From: Aeromicrobium sp.
Lineage (GTDB): Bacteria; Actinomycetota; Actinomycetes; Propionibacteriales; Nocardioidaceae
Reading direction: 5' to 3'
Length of the DNA stretch: 32,974 bases
NCBI GenBank assembly: GCA_023257515.1
Contig: JALRCA010000264.1
Location: forward strand, 1-32,974
Shown: positions 14,706 through 22,124 of the stretch, piece after piece
How positions within the stretch are numbered: the first letter of the stretch is position 1
How the letters are laid out: every line of letters begins with the position of its first letter
Notes under the pieces: generated by a model
The model's input: the letters and a program-made list of their open reading frames with translations, nothing else
Databases searched by the model: none
What the model was told of the DNA's origin: nothing
Made by a program: the position numbers and the translations under genes

Positions 14706-15169
14706 CGGACGCCTCCTCTCGGGGCCGCCCGCGTCCAGGCCTCCAGCAGGAGACCAGCCGGGGTCGAGGGTCGCTCACCGTGCGGCGCCGGGTCGACCCG
14801 AAGCACCTCGCCGACCTCGATGACCTGCTTGGCCTCGCGCAGGGCCGCCCTCAGTCGGGCCTCGCGGTCCGTCCCGCTCAGTCGCCGCACCGGTCCGGCC
14901 GAACCGCCGTCCCGGAGGCGCGCCCGCAGCTCCGTGCCCTTGCCTCCGGCCGCGGGGCGGACCCGGACCTCGACCTCGTCGCCGAGGTCGGTCAGGGGCG
15001 GGGGCAACGTCTCGAGGTCCACGTCCGGGAGGACGGTGACGGCCAGCCACCCCGGGTCCGACCGGGCCGAGGACGGAGGCGCGGTGGTCATGGGGTCGAG
15101 CGCCGACCGCACGCGACGCACGACCCTCTCCCCGACGGCGACGGCGCCGTCCGCGCGGGTGGAGGTCAT
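14702..15169 (-). CDS. Conserved protein of unknown function in dehydrogenase operon
   Basis: 155-aa soluble protein overlapping both neighbours by ATGA (4 nt each), so it is co-translated. The middle (GWLAVTVLPDVDLETLPPPLTDLGDEVEVRVRP) alternates short strands and loops. It is followed by LSGTDREARLRAALREAKQVIEVGEVLRVDPAPHG, a helix that I recall from actinobacterial proteins encoded next to Zn-dehydrogenases. I have a faint impression of an SRPBCC/cyclase-like relative but cannot confirm it. No catalytic residue, signal peptide or membrane segment is seen. Constant pairing with dehydrogenases would suggest a partner or lipid-ligand role. The 222-aa track ORF begins too early. Confidence 0.7.
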   Translation of the reverse strand: MTSTRADGAVAVGERVVRRVRSALDPMTTAPPSSARSDPGWLAVTVLPDVDLETLPPPLTDLGDEVEVRVRPAAGGKGTELRARLRDGGSAGPVRRLSGTDREARLRAALREAKQVIEVGEVLRVDPAPHGERPSTPAGLLLEAWTRAAPRGGVR

Positions 15170-15714
15170 GACGTCGCTCCGGAGAACTCCTGCACGATCC
15201 GTTCGCAGAACGCTGGCAGGTCGTCCGGTGAGCGACTCGTCGTGATGTTGCCGTCCGTCACGACCTCCTCGTCGACCACGTCCGCCCCGGCGTTGCGCAG
15301 GTCGGTGCGGATGCTCGGCCACGACGTCAGCCGTCGCCCGCGGGCCACGTCGGCCTCGACGAAGCTCCACGGTCCGTGGCAGATCGACGCGACGGGCTTG
15401 CCCGACCCGACGAAGTCGCGCACGAAGGCGACGGCGTCCTGGTCGGTGCGCAGCTTGTCCGGGTTGACCGTGCCTCCCGGAAGCAGGAGTGCGTCGTAGT
15501 CGTCGACGGACACGTCCGCGACCACCGCCTCCACCGTGAACGTCCCCGCGTCGGCGAGGTCGTGGTCCCGTGCCTCGATCTGTCCGCTGTCCAGCGACAC
15601 GAGCACGGTGGTGGCACCGGCGTCGTCGAGCGCCCGGCGTGGCTGCTCGAGCTCGACCCGCTCGACCCCGTCGGCCGCGAGGATCGCGACGGTCCGTCCC
15701 TCCAGCGTCGCCAT
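15166..15714 (-). CDS. DJ-1/PfpI-family protein
   Basis: 182-aa cytoplasmic protein of the class I glutamine-amidotransferase-like DJ-1/PfpI superfamily. The nucleophile C112 is in the elbow ASICHGPWSF, with H113 beside it. A glutamate near E18 (DGVERVELEQP) is the usual activating residue, and the LLLPGGTVNPDKLR loop is typical. Such proteins act as glyoxalase III, protein deglycases or chaperones against reactive aldehydes; proteolytic activity is also claimed for PfpI. It lies between two Zn-dehydrogenase genes, one base after the upstream stop, fitting carbonyl-stress defence. Confidence 0.9.
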   Translation of the reverse strand: MATLEGRTVAILAADGVERVELEQPRRALDDAGATTVLVSLDSGQIEARDHDLADAGTFTVEAVVADVSVDDYDALLLPGGTVNPDKLRTDQDAVAFVRDFVGSGKPVASICHGPWSFVEADVARGRRLTSWPSIRTDLRNAGADVVDEEVVTDGNITTSRSPDDLPAFCERIVQEFSGATS

Positions 15715-15715
15715 G

Positions 15716-16870
15716 TCAGGCTCCCGCCGTCGTCGGGTGCAGGACGACCTTGGTCCAGCCGTCGTCGCGCTTGTCGAAGTGCTCGTAGGCCTCGGGCGCC
15801 TGCTCGAGCGGCAGCTCGTGGCTGACGACGAACGAGGGCTCGGCCTTGCCCGCGGCGATGAGGTCGCGCAGCTGTCGGTTGTACCGCTTGACGGGCGCCT
15901 GCCCGCTCCCGATGTGCTGGCCCTTGAACCAGAACATGCCGTAGTCGAACGCGAGCTTGCCGTCCTTGGCCAGCTCGTCCTCGGCCCCGGGGTCCTGCGG
16001 CACGAACACCCCGACGCAGCCGATCGTCCCCGTGAACCGCACGGAGGCGACGAGGCGGTTCATCGTCAGGTTGGCGCGCTCCTGGCCGTCCGGCTCGTGC
16101 GTCTGGTAGCCCACGCACTCGCAACCGTTGTCCGCGCCGAGGCCCATCGTCTGCTCGAGGACGGCGTCGACCGGGTCGACCTTCGAGTCATCGATCGCGA
16201 TCGCGCCGATCGACTCCGCCAGACGCAGCCGGTCCGGCTGCCGGTCCACCACCATGACCTTGCTCGCGCCACGGATCGTGGCGGACAGCGCTGCCATGAG
16301 TCCGACCGGCCCCGCACCGTAGATGACGGTCTGGTCACCCGGCTTCACGCCGGCCATCTCCGTCGCGTGGTACCCGGTCGGGAAGATGTCGGCGAGCATC
16401 ACGTAGTCGGTCTGCCGCTCGGCGGCGTCCTCGCCGAGCCGCAGGCAGTTGAAGTCGCCCCACGGCACACGCAGGAGCTCCGCCTGACCGCCCGCGTACG
16501 GTCCCATGTCGGCGAACCCGTAGGCGGCGCCCGCCATGCTGGGCTCCGGCTGGGCGGTGAGGCAGTAGTTCGTGAGCTGCCGCTCGCAGTTCTTGCAGTG
16601 CCCGCACGCGATGTTGAACGGCAGGACGACGAAGTCGCCGACCTGCACCTTGTCGACGCCGTCGCCGACCTCGACCACCTCGCCGAGGTTCTCGTGACCG
16701 AACGAACGGCCCGTCTCGAAGTCCGTCCGGCCCTCGTACATGTGCAGGTCCGAGCCGCAGATGTTGGCGGACGTCACCCGCACCAGGACGTCGGTCGGGC
16801 GTTCGATGCGGGCGTCCGGGACATCCTTGACGGCCACCTGTCGCGGTCCTTCGTACACCAGTGCCTTCAT
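15716..16870 (-). CDS. Glutathione-independent formaldehyde dehydrogenase-like Zn-dehydrogenase
   Basis: 384-aa medium-chain dehydrogenase. Ligands are C38 (NICGSDLH), H59-E60 (FGHENLG) and structural C89, C92, C95, C103 (ACGHCKNCERQLTNYC). The coenzyme loop is VIYGAGPVGLMAALSA. The insert around residues 235-300, with GADNGCECVGYQ and an additional Cys-rich stretch, matches the FdhA group that oxidises formaldehyde or small aldehydes with NAD and no thiol cofactor. The ATG at 16870 is used because GAGAGG precedes it. It is the first gene of a coupled operon (dehydrogenase, DJ-1, 155-aa protein, dehydrogenase). The track's 527-aa ORF overruns into the divergent promoter region. Confidence 0.9.
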   Translation of the reverse strand: MKALVYEGPRQVAVKDVPDARIERPTDVLVRVTSANICGSDLHMYEGRTDFETGRSFGHENLGEVVEVGDGVDKVQVGDFVVLPFNIACGHCKNCERQLTNYCLTAQPEPSMAGAAYGFADMGPYAGGQAELLRVPWGDFNCLRLGEDAAERQTDYVMLADIFPTGYHATEMAGVKPGDQTVIYGAGPVGLMAALSATIRGASKVMVVDRQPDRLRLAESIGAIAIDDSKVDPVDAVLEQTMGLGADNGCECVGYQTHEPDGQERANLTMNRLVASVRFTGTIGCVGVFVPQDPGAEDELAKDGKLAFDYGMFWFKGQHIGSGQAPVKRYNRQLRDLIAAGKAEPSFVVSHELPLEQAPEAYEHFDKRDDGWTKVVLHPTTAGA

Positions 16871-16957
16871 GCTGCGGTCCTCTCTCGATGCGGATGATCC
16901 GTGCTGTCCGGCTCGTGACCGGTCCGTCCCATTGCATGCCGCAGCCGCGGCCCTGAC

Positions 16958-16977
16958 CATCGGCAGAAGTGCCGATG
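16958..16977. promoter_or_regulatory. Perfect dyad in divergent dehydrogenase/membrane-protein region
   Basis: CATCGGCA, four bases (GAAG), then TGCCGATG. The 8-4-8 geometry resembles a response-regulator operator such as the DosR/DevR box (GGGAC-N4-GTCCC), though the sequence differs. It lies 88 bp from the dehydrogenase start and 54 bp from the membrane-protein start, so it could control both. Confidence 0.45.
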
Positions 16978-16996
16978 AGCCCGGACGGGCAGGAGC

Positions 16997-17021
16997 GTTC
17001 GGACCGGCCCGACGCGGGTAC
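16997..17021 (+). promoter_or_regulatory. SigB/SigF-type promoter
   Basis: GTTC, 15 bases, GGGTAC matches the actinobacterial general-stress sigma consensus (GTTT-N14-16-GGGTA). It lies nine bases before the ATG at 17031. The neighbouring genes fit a stress regulon. Assignment is by consensus only. Confidence 0.5.
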
Positions 17022-17030
17022 CCGGCACGG

Positions 17031-18053
17031 ATGACCACGAAGACCGTCGGCATCGTCGCCGATCCCGCCTTCCCGTCCGACGTCGCCGAGCGCATGGGCG
17101 ATCTCGACCCGCCACAGGTCCGCGACCACGACGCGTGGTCCGTCGAGCTGGTGAGTGAGCCGTTCACGACCGACTGCGACGACGCCGAGACCGCGGTGTC
17201 GCGCCTGCAGGACGCCGCGCGGGAGCGGCGGTGGGACGTGGTCGTGGGACTCACCGAGCTGCCGATGCACGACGCCGACGGCAGCAGCCTGCTCGCCAAG
17301 TCGGGTCACGACCGTCGATCGGCCGTGGTCTCGCTGCCGGCGCTCGGAGGCTGGCGGGTCGCGCGTCGATCGCGTCGGGTCGTGCGTGAGATCGTCCACG
17401 AGCTGACGGACTCCTCGACCGACGTCGAGGACCGGCTCACCCTGTCGCGCAGGACCGCAGGGTGGCGACTGCTCGCCGGCATGGTCCTCGCGAACCGGCC
17501 CTGGCGGCTGGTGCCCGGACTGAAGTCCGCCCTCGTGGCGGCCCTCGCCACCGGAGCCATCGCCACGGTCAACTCCACGGTGTGGCTGCTCGCAGGCTCC
17601 TTGTCACCGTGGCGCCTCGCGGTGGCGACGGTCGCCTCGCTCGCGCTCGTCGTCGGCTGGCTCGTGGTCGACGGCCACCTGTGGCACCGCCCGAACGATC
17701 GGACGCCGCAGGCGCGGCAGCTGTCCCGCCTCTACAACGCCTCGACGCTGATCACCCTGACCCTGGGCACCGCGACCTGCTACGTGATGCTCTACGCGGT
17801 CAACCTGCTGTGGGCGCTCTTCGTGCTGGACCCCTCCCTGATGGGCGGCTACCTGCGCACGTCGATGGACCACGGTGACCTGTTCCTGCTCGCGTGGTTC
17901 GTCGCCTCGGCCGCGACCGTGGGGGGCGGGCTCGGGTCCGGCCTGGAGTCGGACGAGACCATCCGCGCGGCCACCTACTCGGCGCGCGAGCGGGAGCGGC
18001 GCAGTCGCCTGGCCGATGAGGACGCCGAGGAGGGGTACTCCCCTCGCAGCTGA
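17031..18053 (+). CDS. Tetraspan membrane protein of unknown function
   Basis: 340 aa. Residues 1-150 are cytoplasmic and mixed alpha/beta, starting TVGIVADPAFPSDVAERM and containing RRWDVVVGLTELP. About four membrane segments follow at roughly 164-190, 194-214, 237-266 and 283-303, ending in a charged tail. From memory, relatives in actinobacteria carry automatic labels such as methylene-tetrahydrofolate dehydrogenase, but I see no such domain here. The ATG follows a SigB/SigF-like promoter by nine bases. Two small membrane proteins follow in the same direction, the first 14 nt downstream, so a membrane stress operon is likely. Confidence 0.8.
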   Translation: MTTKTVGIVADPAFPSDVAERMGDLDPPQVRDHDAWSVELVSEPFTTDCDDAETAVSRLQDAARERRWDVVVGLTELPMHDADGSSLLAKSGHDRRSAVVSLPALGGWRVARRSRRVVREIVHELTDSSTDVEDRLTLSRRTAGWRLLAGMVLANRPWRLVPGLKSALVAALATGAIATVNSTVWLLAGSLSPWRLAVATVASLALVVGWLVVDGHLWHRPNDRTPQARQLSRLYNASTLITLTLGTATCYVMLYAVNLLWALFVLDPSLMGGYLRTSMDHGDLFLLAWFVASAATVGGGLGSGLESDETIRAATYSARERERRSRLADEDAEEGYSPRS

Positions 18054-18067
18054 CGAAGGAGGACCCG

Positions 18068-18253
18068 ATGACTCGATGGGGAACCGTGCTCCTGCTGGTG
18101 GCACTCGCCCAGCTGGTCCACGGCGCGCTGACGGACGGACCCGGTCGGCTGGAGTGGCTCGTGGTGGTCGTGTGCGTGGCACTCGGCGGCGCGCTGCTGA
18201 CCGCCGGTGTGGTGCGTGAGCGGTCGGCGCAGCCGCGACGACACCGACGCTGA
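18068..18253 (+). CDS. Small membrane protein, 61 aa
   Basis: Two hydrophobic segments (WGTVLLLVALAQLVHGAL and LEWLVVVVCVALGGALLTAGVV) and a basic tail (RERSAQPRRHRR) suggest a two-span protein with an N-in, C-in topology. GAAGGAGG lies 6-7 nt before the ATG, and the previous gene's stop is only 14 nt away, so it is probably co-transcribed. No family is recognised. Confidence 0.65.
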   Translation: MTRWGTVLLLVALAQLVHGALTDGPGRLEWLVVVVCVALGGALLTAGVVRERSAQPRRHRR

Positions 18254-18340
18254 GGATGCGGGCATGCATGAAACGGCGCACGATGGGCACACCCGCCTCG
18301 CTGTGTCCTCCGCGCAGTGCCCGTCCCCCAAGGAGCTGAC

Positions 18341-18541
18341 ATGTACTTCGGTGGATCGATCGCCCTCATCGTCATCGGCGCCATCCTGGCGTTCGCGGTG
18401 CAGGACTCCCTGTCCGGTGTCGACCTCGTGATGGTCGGCTACATCTGCATCGCCGCAGGCGCCCTCGGCATCGTGCTGAGCCTGCTCACGCGCGGACGAC
18501 GCGACCGCGTCGTCGTGCGCGACGACCTGCCGCCGCGCTGA
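18341..18541 (+). CDS. DUF6458-like small membrane protein
   Basis: 66 aa with two membrane spans: MYFGGSIALIVIGAILAFAVQ and VDLVMVGYICIAAGALGIVLSLL, then RGRRDRVVV. The GGSIALIVIGAILAF start and DLVMVGYI-x2-AAGALG block match actinobacterial DUF6458 proteins, whose function is unknown. AAGGAG lies 5 nt before the ATG; the track's earlier start adds an unsupported MPVPQGAD. The gene is 87 bp after the previous small protein and may have its own promoter. It fits a membrane-stress context. Confidence 0.75.
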   Translation: MYFGGSIALIVIGAILAFAVQDSLSGVDLVMVGYICIAAGALGIVLSLLTRGRRDRVVVRDDLPPR

Positions 18542-18611
18542 CCGACCGTCTACGGCGTCCGCGTCGCGCCCCGCGCACGACGACACTCCTCCGACTCCCG
18601 TGGATCGATCG

Positions 18612-20090
18612 ATGAGCTCCTCCCTTCTCGCCGGCCGTTACGAGCTGCACGACCTGTTGGGGTCGGGCGGCACCGGCCGTGTGTACCGCGCCCTCGACAC
18701 GCGCCTGTCTCGCGAGGTCGCGGTCAAGATCCTGCGCGGTGACGTGCTGCACGACCCGACCGCGCGCGCACGACTGCGCTCGGAGGCACAGATCGCCGGC
18801 GGCCTGCACCACCACGGGATCGCCCAGGTCTACGACTACGCCGAGGACCGCGAGGACGAGGACCACGATCCGTACATCGTCATGCAGTTCGTCGAGGGCC
18901 GGACGCTCTCGCAGCTGCTGCGCGAGCACGGTCCGCTCGAGCCGGAGACCGTGACGCGCATCCTGGTCGACGTCGCCGACGCCCTCGCAGCGGCGCACGC
19001 CCGCGGCATCGTGCACCGCGACCTCAAGCCGGCCAACATCATCGTGACGGCGGACGAGCGACCCGTCATCGTCGACTTCGGGATCGCCGCCAGCCCCGAC
19101 CGCGAGCCGCTCACCGAGACCGGCACGATCATCGGGACGGCCGAGTACCTGAGTCCGGAGCAGGCGCGGGGTCGTCCGGCCGGACCGGCGTCCGACGTCT
19201 ACGCGCTCGGTCTCGTCGCGCACACGTGCCTCACCGGCCAGTCGCCGTACCGCCGCGAGAACCACGTCGCGTCGGCGATCGCCCAGATCGGCGAGCCGCT
19301 CCCGCCCCTGCCGGAGACGGTCTCGCCGCAGCTGCGGCAGCTGATCGAGGCGATGGCCGGCAAGGACCCGGAGGACCGGCCGAGTGCCGCCGAGGTGGCC
19401 ACGTGGTCGTCGCTGTCGCCCGAGGGTGCCGAGCTCGCGACCGACCAGAGCACCCGCGCGCTCCCCACCGTGCTCGAGGAGACCGAGACGGCGGCCCTGC
19501 CAGCACCAGCCCGGCCCGGACGTCGACGCGTCACGGTCTACGCCGGGATCGGCGCGGTCGTCGTCGCCCTCGCCGCGCTCCTGCTCGTGCCCCGCGGCGG
19601 CGACCCGGCCGAGGTCCCCGACGTCGTCGGCATGAGCGCGTCGGCCGCCGCCGCGCGTCTGGAGAAGGCCGGCCTGGAGCACCGCGAGGTCCGCACCGAC
19701 GACCCGGCGGCCCGCAAGGACGTGGTGGTCGGACAGTCCCCCCGGGCCGGGGCCGACGGCGCGGACGAGGTGACGCTGCGCGTGGCCACGGGCCGGGTCC
19801 GCGTGACCGAGTCGAGCGTGCGGGGCAAGACCGCGGCGACGGCTCGGGCGCGACTCGAGGACCTCGGTCTGGTCGTCACGACGCGCCTGGTCACGAGCGA
19901 CACCACGGCGGGTCGCGTCCTGGGCCTGGACCGGAGCGGCCGCCTGCCGGTCGGGTCGACGATCACGATGTCGGTCGCCCAGGCTCCCGTCGTGTCCACC
20001 CCGGCGCCGACCGTCACGAAGCAGCAGGCCCCGAAGGCGACCAAGCCCCCCAAGCCCAAGGGGAAGGGCAAGGGAAAGGGCAAGGGCTGA
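18612..20090 (+). CDS. Membrane Ser/Thr protein kinase with PASTA domains
   Basis: 492 aa from ATG 18612 (496 from GTG 18600; neither has a clear ribosome site). Residue numbers here count from the GTG. The cytoplasmic kinase has glycine loop GSGGTGRVYRAL, lysine K43 (VAVKIL), HRDLKPANII at 139-148, DFG at 159-161 and GTAEYLSPEQ at 179-188. A single membrane span (VYAGIGAVVVALAALLLV) lies near 313-330. Two PASTA repeats follow outside (about 338-397 and 399-459), the modules that bind peptidoglycan fragments or lipid II. The tail is rich in Lys/Pro and ends in a GKGKGKGKG run, possibly for electrostatic contact with wall polymers. PknB-type kinases usually sit in a division cluster, but this one has no such neighbours. 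Confidence 0.9.
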   Translation: MSSSLLAGRYELHDLLGSGGTGRVYRALDTRLSREVAVKILRGDVLHDPTARARLRSEAQIAGGLHHHGIAQVYDYAEDREDEDHDPYIVMQFVEGRTLSQLLREHGPLEPETVTRILVDVADALAAAHARGIVHRDLKPANIIVTADERPVIVDFGIAASPDREPLTETGTIIGTAEYLSPEQARGRPAGPASDVYALGLVAHTCLTGQSPYRRENHVASAIAQIGEPLPPLPETVSPQLRQLIEAMAGKDPEDRPSAAEVATWSSLSPEGAELATDQSTRALPTVLEETETAALPAPARPGRRRVTVYAGIGAVVVALAALLLVPRGGDPAEVPDVVGMSASAAAARLEKAGLEHREVRTDDPAARKDVVVGQSPRAGADGADEVTLRVATGRVRVTESSVRGKTAATARARLEDLGLVVTTRLVTSDTTAGRVLGLDRSGRLPVGSTITMSVAQAPVVSTPAPTVTKQQAPKATKPPKPKGKGKGKGKG

Positions 20091-20120
20091 CGCGAGCCCG
20101 ATGTGTGGGCGGAGGTCTGT

Positions 20121-20126
20121 CACGAT
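20121..20126 (+). promoter_or_regulatory. -10-like element for leaderless DUF1330 gene
   Basis: CACGAT six bases before the ATG at 20133, a weaker match than the others because the first T is missing. It fits the same leaderless layout. Confidence 0.3.
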
Positions 20127-20132
20127 GAACGC

Positions 20133-20420
20133 ATGAGCGCCTACTGGATCAGCACGTACCTCGAGATTCACGACGAGCAGAAGCTCGCGGCCTACGCCGA
20201 GCTGGCGGGTCCGGCGATCAAGGCCGCGGGCGGCACGTTCCTGGCGCGGGGCACCGCGGCCAAGGCGTACGAGGCCGGCGTCGTGCAGCGGTCGGTGCTC
20301 ATCGAGTTCCCCTCGGTCGAGGCGGCGGAGGCAGCGCACGACAGCGAGGCCTACCAGGAGGCGCTCGCCGCCCTGGGCGACGGCGCGACGCGCGACCTGC
20401 GCATCGTGCCCGGCGTCTGA
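20133..20420 (+). CDS. DUF1330 family protein
   Basis: 95-aa ferredoxin-fold-type small protein. The sequence (SAYWISTYLEIHDEQKLAAYAELAGPAIKAAGGTFLARG, then VLIEFPSVEAAEAAHDSEAYQEAL) is the standard DUF1330 pattern, often described as a small cytosolic dimeric protein with unknown catalysis. The start at the internal ATG is chosen because the family starts there. The next gene begins 2 nt after its stop, so it is co-transcribed with the LLM oxidoreductase. It may handle the same substrate. Confidence 0.87.
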   Translation: MSAYWISTYLEIHDEQKLAAYAELAGPAIKAAGGTFLARGTAAKAYEAGVVQRSVLIEFPSVEAAEAAHDSEAYQEALAALGDGATRDLRIVPGV

Positions 20421-20422
20421 CC

Positions 20423-21442
20423 GTGGCCGACGAGGTCCGCCCCCTGCGGCGGCTGGGGTTCCTGACGATCGGGCTCTTCGACGAGGCCGACCCGCACGGC
20501 GGCCACGAGAACACCCTGCGCATGATCGAGCTCGGCGAGGAGCTGGGCTTCGACAGCGCGTGGCTGCGGCACCGCCACCTGCAGCACGGCATCTCCTCGC
20601 CGGTCGCCGTGCTCGCCGCGGCGAGCCAGCGCACGAGCCGGATCGAGCTCGGCACCGCCGTCACGCCGCTCGGCTTCGAGAACCCGTTCCGCCTCGCCGA
20701 GGACCTCTCGACCGTCGACGTCCTGACCCGCGGTCGCCTCAACCCCGGCGTCAGCGTCGGCGAGCCGACGCACTTCGCGGACGTCAAGGCGCACCTCTAC
20801 CCCGACACCGCCGAGCACGAGGACTTCTCGTACCGCCGCGTCGAGCGCTTCCTGCACGCCGTGCGCGGCGGCGATGTCAGCACCTTCGAGGGCACGGAGG
20901 GCATCGAGACGTACTCGACGCGCATCCAGCCGCACGCGGCCGGTCTCGCCGACCGCGTCTGGTACGGCGGCGCGGGACTGCGCTCGGCCGAGTGGGCGGG
21001 CCGCCAGGGACTCAACTTCCTGACGAGCAGCGTCGTGCGCGCCGAGGAGGACGACGACTTCGCCCGCGTGCAGCGCTCCCACGTCGACACGTTCCGCGCG
21101 CACCACCCGGACGGGCCGGCCGCTCGCGTCTCGCAAGGACTCGTGGTCGTGCCGACCGACGGCGCGACGCCCGAGCAGGTCGCGCGCTACGAGGCCTATG
21201 CCGCCGCCCGCCTCCCCCGGACCCGCGAACCGCAGGGCCCCGGCCGCATCCTGTTCGCGCCCGACCTCGTCGGGCCATCGACCTGGATCGCCGACCAGCT
21301 CCGTGCGCACGTCGGCTACCAGGCCGTCGACGAGGTCGTCTTCGCGCTCCCGTTCACCTTCGAGGCGCCGGACTACGTGCAGATCCTGACCGACATGGCG
21401 ACCCGCCTGGGTCCGGAGCTCGGCTGGTCGCCGAGCGCCTGA
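20423..21442 (+). CDS. LLM-class flavin-dependent oxidoreductase
   Basis: 339-aa luciferase-like fold. Typical features are LGFLTIGLFDEADPHGGHENTLRMIELGEELGFDSAWLRHRHLQHG near the start, SPVAVLAAASQRTSRIELGTAVTPLGFENPFRLAEDLSTVDVLTRGRLNPGVSVGEP in the middle, and a C-terminal DYVQILTDMA. Such enzymes use FMN or F420; the substrate is unknown. The GTG at 20423 lies 2 nt after the DUF1330 stop. It is a distinct paralogue of the 4400-5455 enzyme, from a different subgroup. Confidence 0.87.
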   Translation: MADEVRPLRRLGFLTIGLFDEADPHGGHENTLRMIELGEELGFDSAWLRHRHLQHGISSPVAVLAAASQRTSRIELGTAVTPLGFENPFRLAEDLSTVDVLTRGRLNPGVSVGEPTHFADVKAHLYPDTAEHEDFSYRRVERFLHAVRGGDVSTFEGTEGIETYSTRIQPHAAGLADRVWYGGAGLRSAEWAGRQGLNFLTSSVVRAEEDDDFARVQRSHVDTFRAHHPDGPAARVSQGLVVVPTDGATPEQVARYEAYAAARLPRTREPQGPGRILFAPDLVGPSTWIADQLRAHVGYQAVDEVVFALPFTFEAPDYVQILTDMATRLGPELGWSPSA

Positions 21443-21485
21443 CGGACACCCCGTGGACACGGACCGCAGTGTCGGTGCCCGCGGC

Positions 21486-21491
21486 TAGGTT
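21486..21491 (+). promoter_or_regulatory. -10 element for leaderless LysE gene
   Basis: TAGGTT six bases before the ATG at 21498, with no Shine-Dalgarno sequence. Confidence 0.5.
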
Positions 21492-21497
21492 CGATGC

Positions 21498-22124
21498 ATG
21501 ATCACGTGGGAGATCTTCCTGCCGGCCGCCGCCGCGATGGCGATGGTGCCCGGCGCCAACCAGGTCCTGGGCCTGCGCAACGCCGCCACCCACGGTGTCC
21601 GCTACGCCGTGGTCGGGCTGGCCGGTCGGTTGCTCGGGTTCAGTCTCCTGCTCACGGTCGTCGCCGTCGGGCTCGGCCGGGTGCTGGAGCGCTCGGTGCT
21701 GGCGTTCGAGATCCTGCGGTGGGCCGGTGTCGCCTACCTGGTGTGGCTCGGCGTCACGACGCTCCTGCACGCCGGGCGCGGCTCCCTCGGCGAGACCGCG
21801 GGCGGGCGTCCCGTCGTGGCGGCCCGGCGCGAGCTGCTGACGGCGGTCACCAACCCGAAGGCGATGCTCGTGTTCGCCTCGTTCCTGCCGCAGTTCGTCC
21901 CCAGCGGCGGCACGACCGGCACGCTCGTGACGCTGTCGCTCGCGTACATCGCGCTCGAGGGCGTCGCGGCGTTCGTCTACATCGCCGGGGGGACCGTGCT
22001 ACGCGCGGGCGGAGAGCTGTCGGTCCGCGCGATGCGCCGGATCGACCGGACGACCGGCGCGGTGCTCGTGGCGCTCGGCGTCTCGCTCGCCGTCACGGGT
22101 CGGCACGGGGCGTCGGCGGCGTGA
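21498..22124 (+). CDS. LysE-family exporter (second copy)
   Basis: 208-aa membrane exporter of the LysE/RhtB family. The start (ITWEIFLPAAAAMAMVPGANQVLGLRNAATHGVRYAVVGLAGRLLGFSLLL) and the block AVTNPKAMLVFASFLPQFVPSGG near residues 113-135 are characteristic. It has about six hydrophobic segments. TAGGTT lies six bases before the ATG, so the transcript is probably leaderless. Its last 32 nt overlap, tail to tail, the end of the opposite glycosyltransferase gene. The substrate is unknown; it differs from the copy at 11239. Confidence 0.87.
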   Translation: MITWEIFLPAAAAMAMVPGANQVLGLRNAATHGVRYAVVGLAGRLLGFSLLLTVVAVGLGRVLERSVLAFEILRWAGVAYLVWLGVTTLLHAGRGSLGETAGGRPVVAARRELLTAVTNPKAMLVFASFLPQFVPSGGTTGTLVTLSLAYIALEGVAAFVYIAGGTVLRAGGELSVRAMRRIDRTTGAVLVALGVSLAVTGRHGASAA

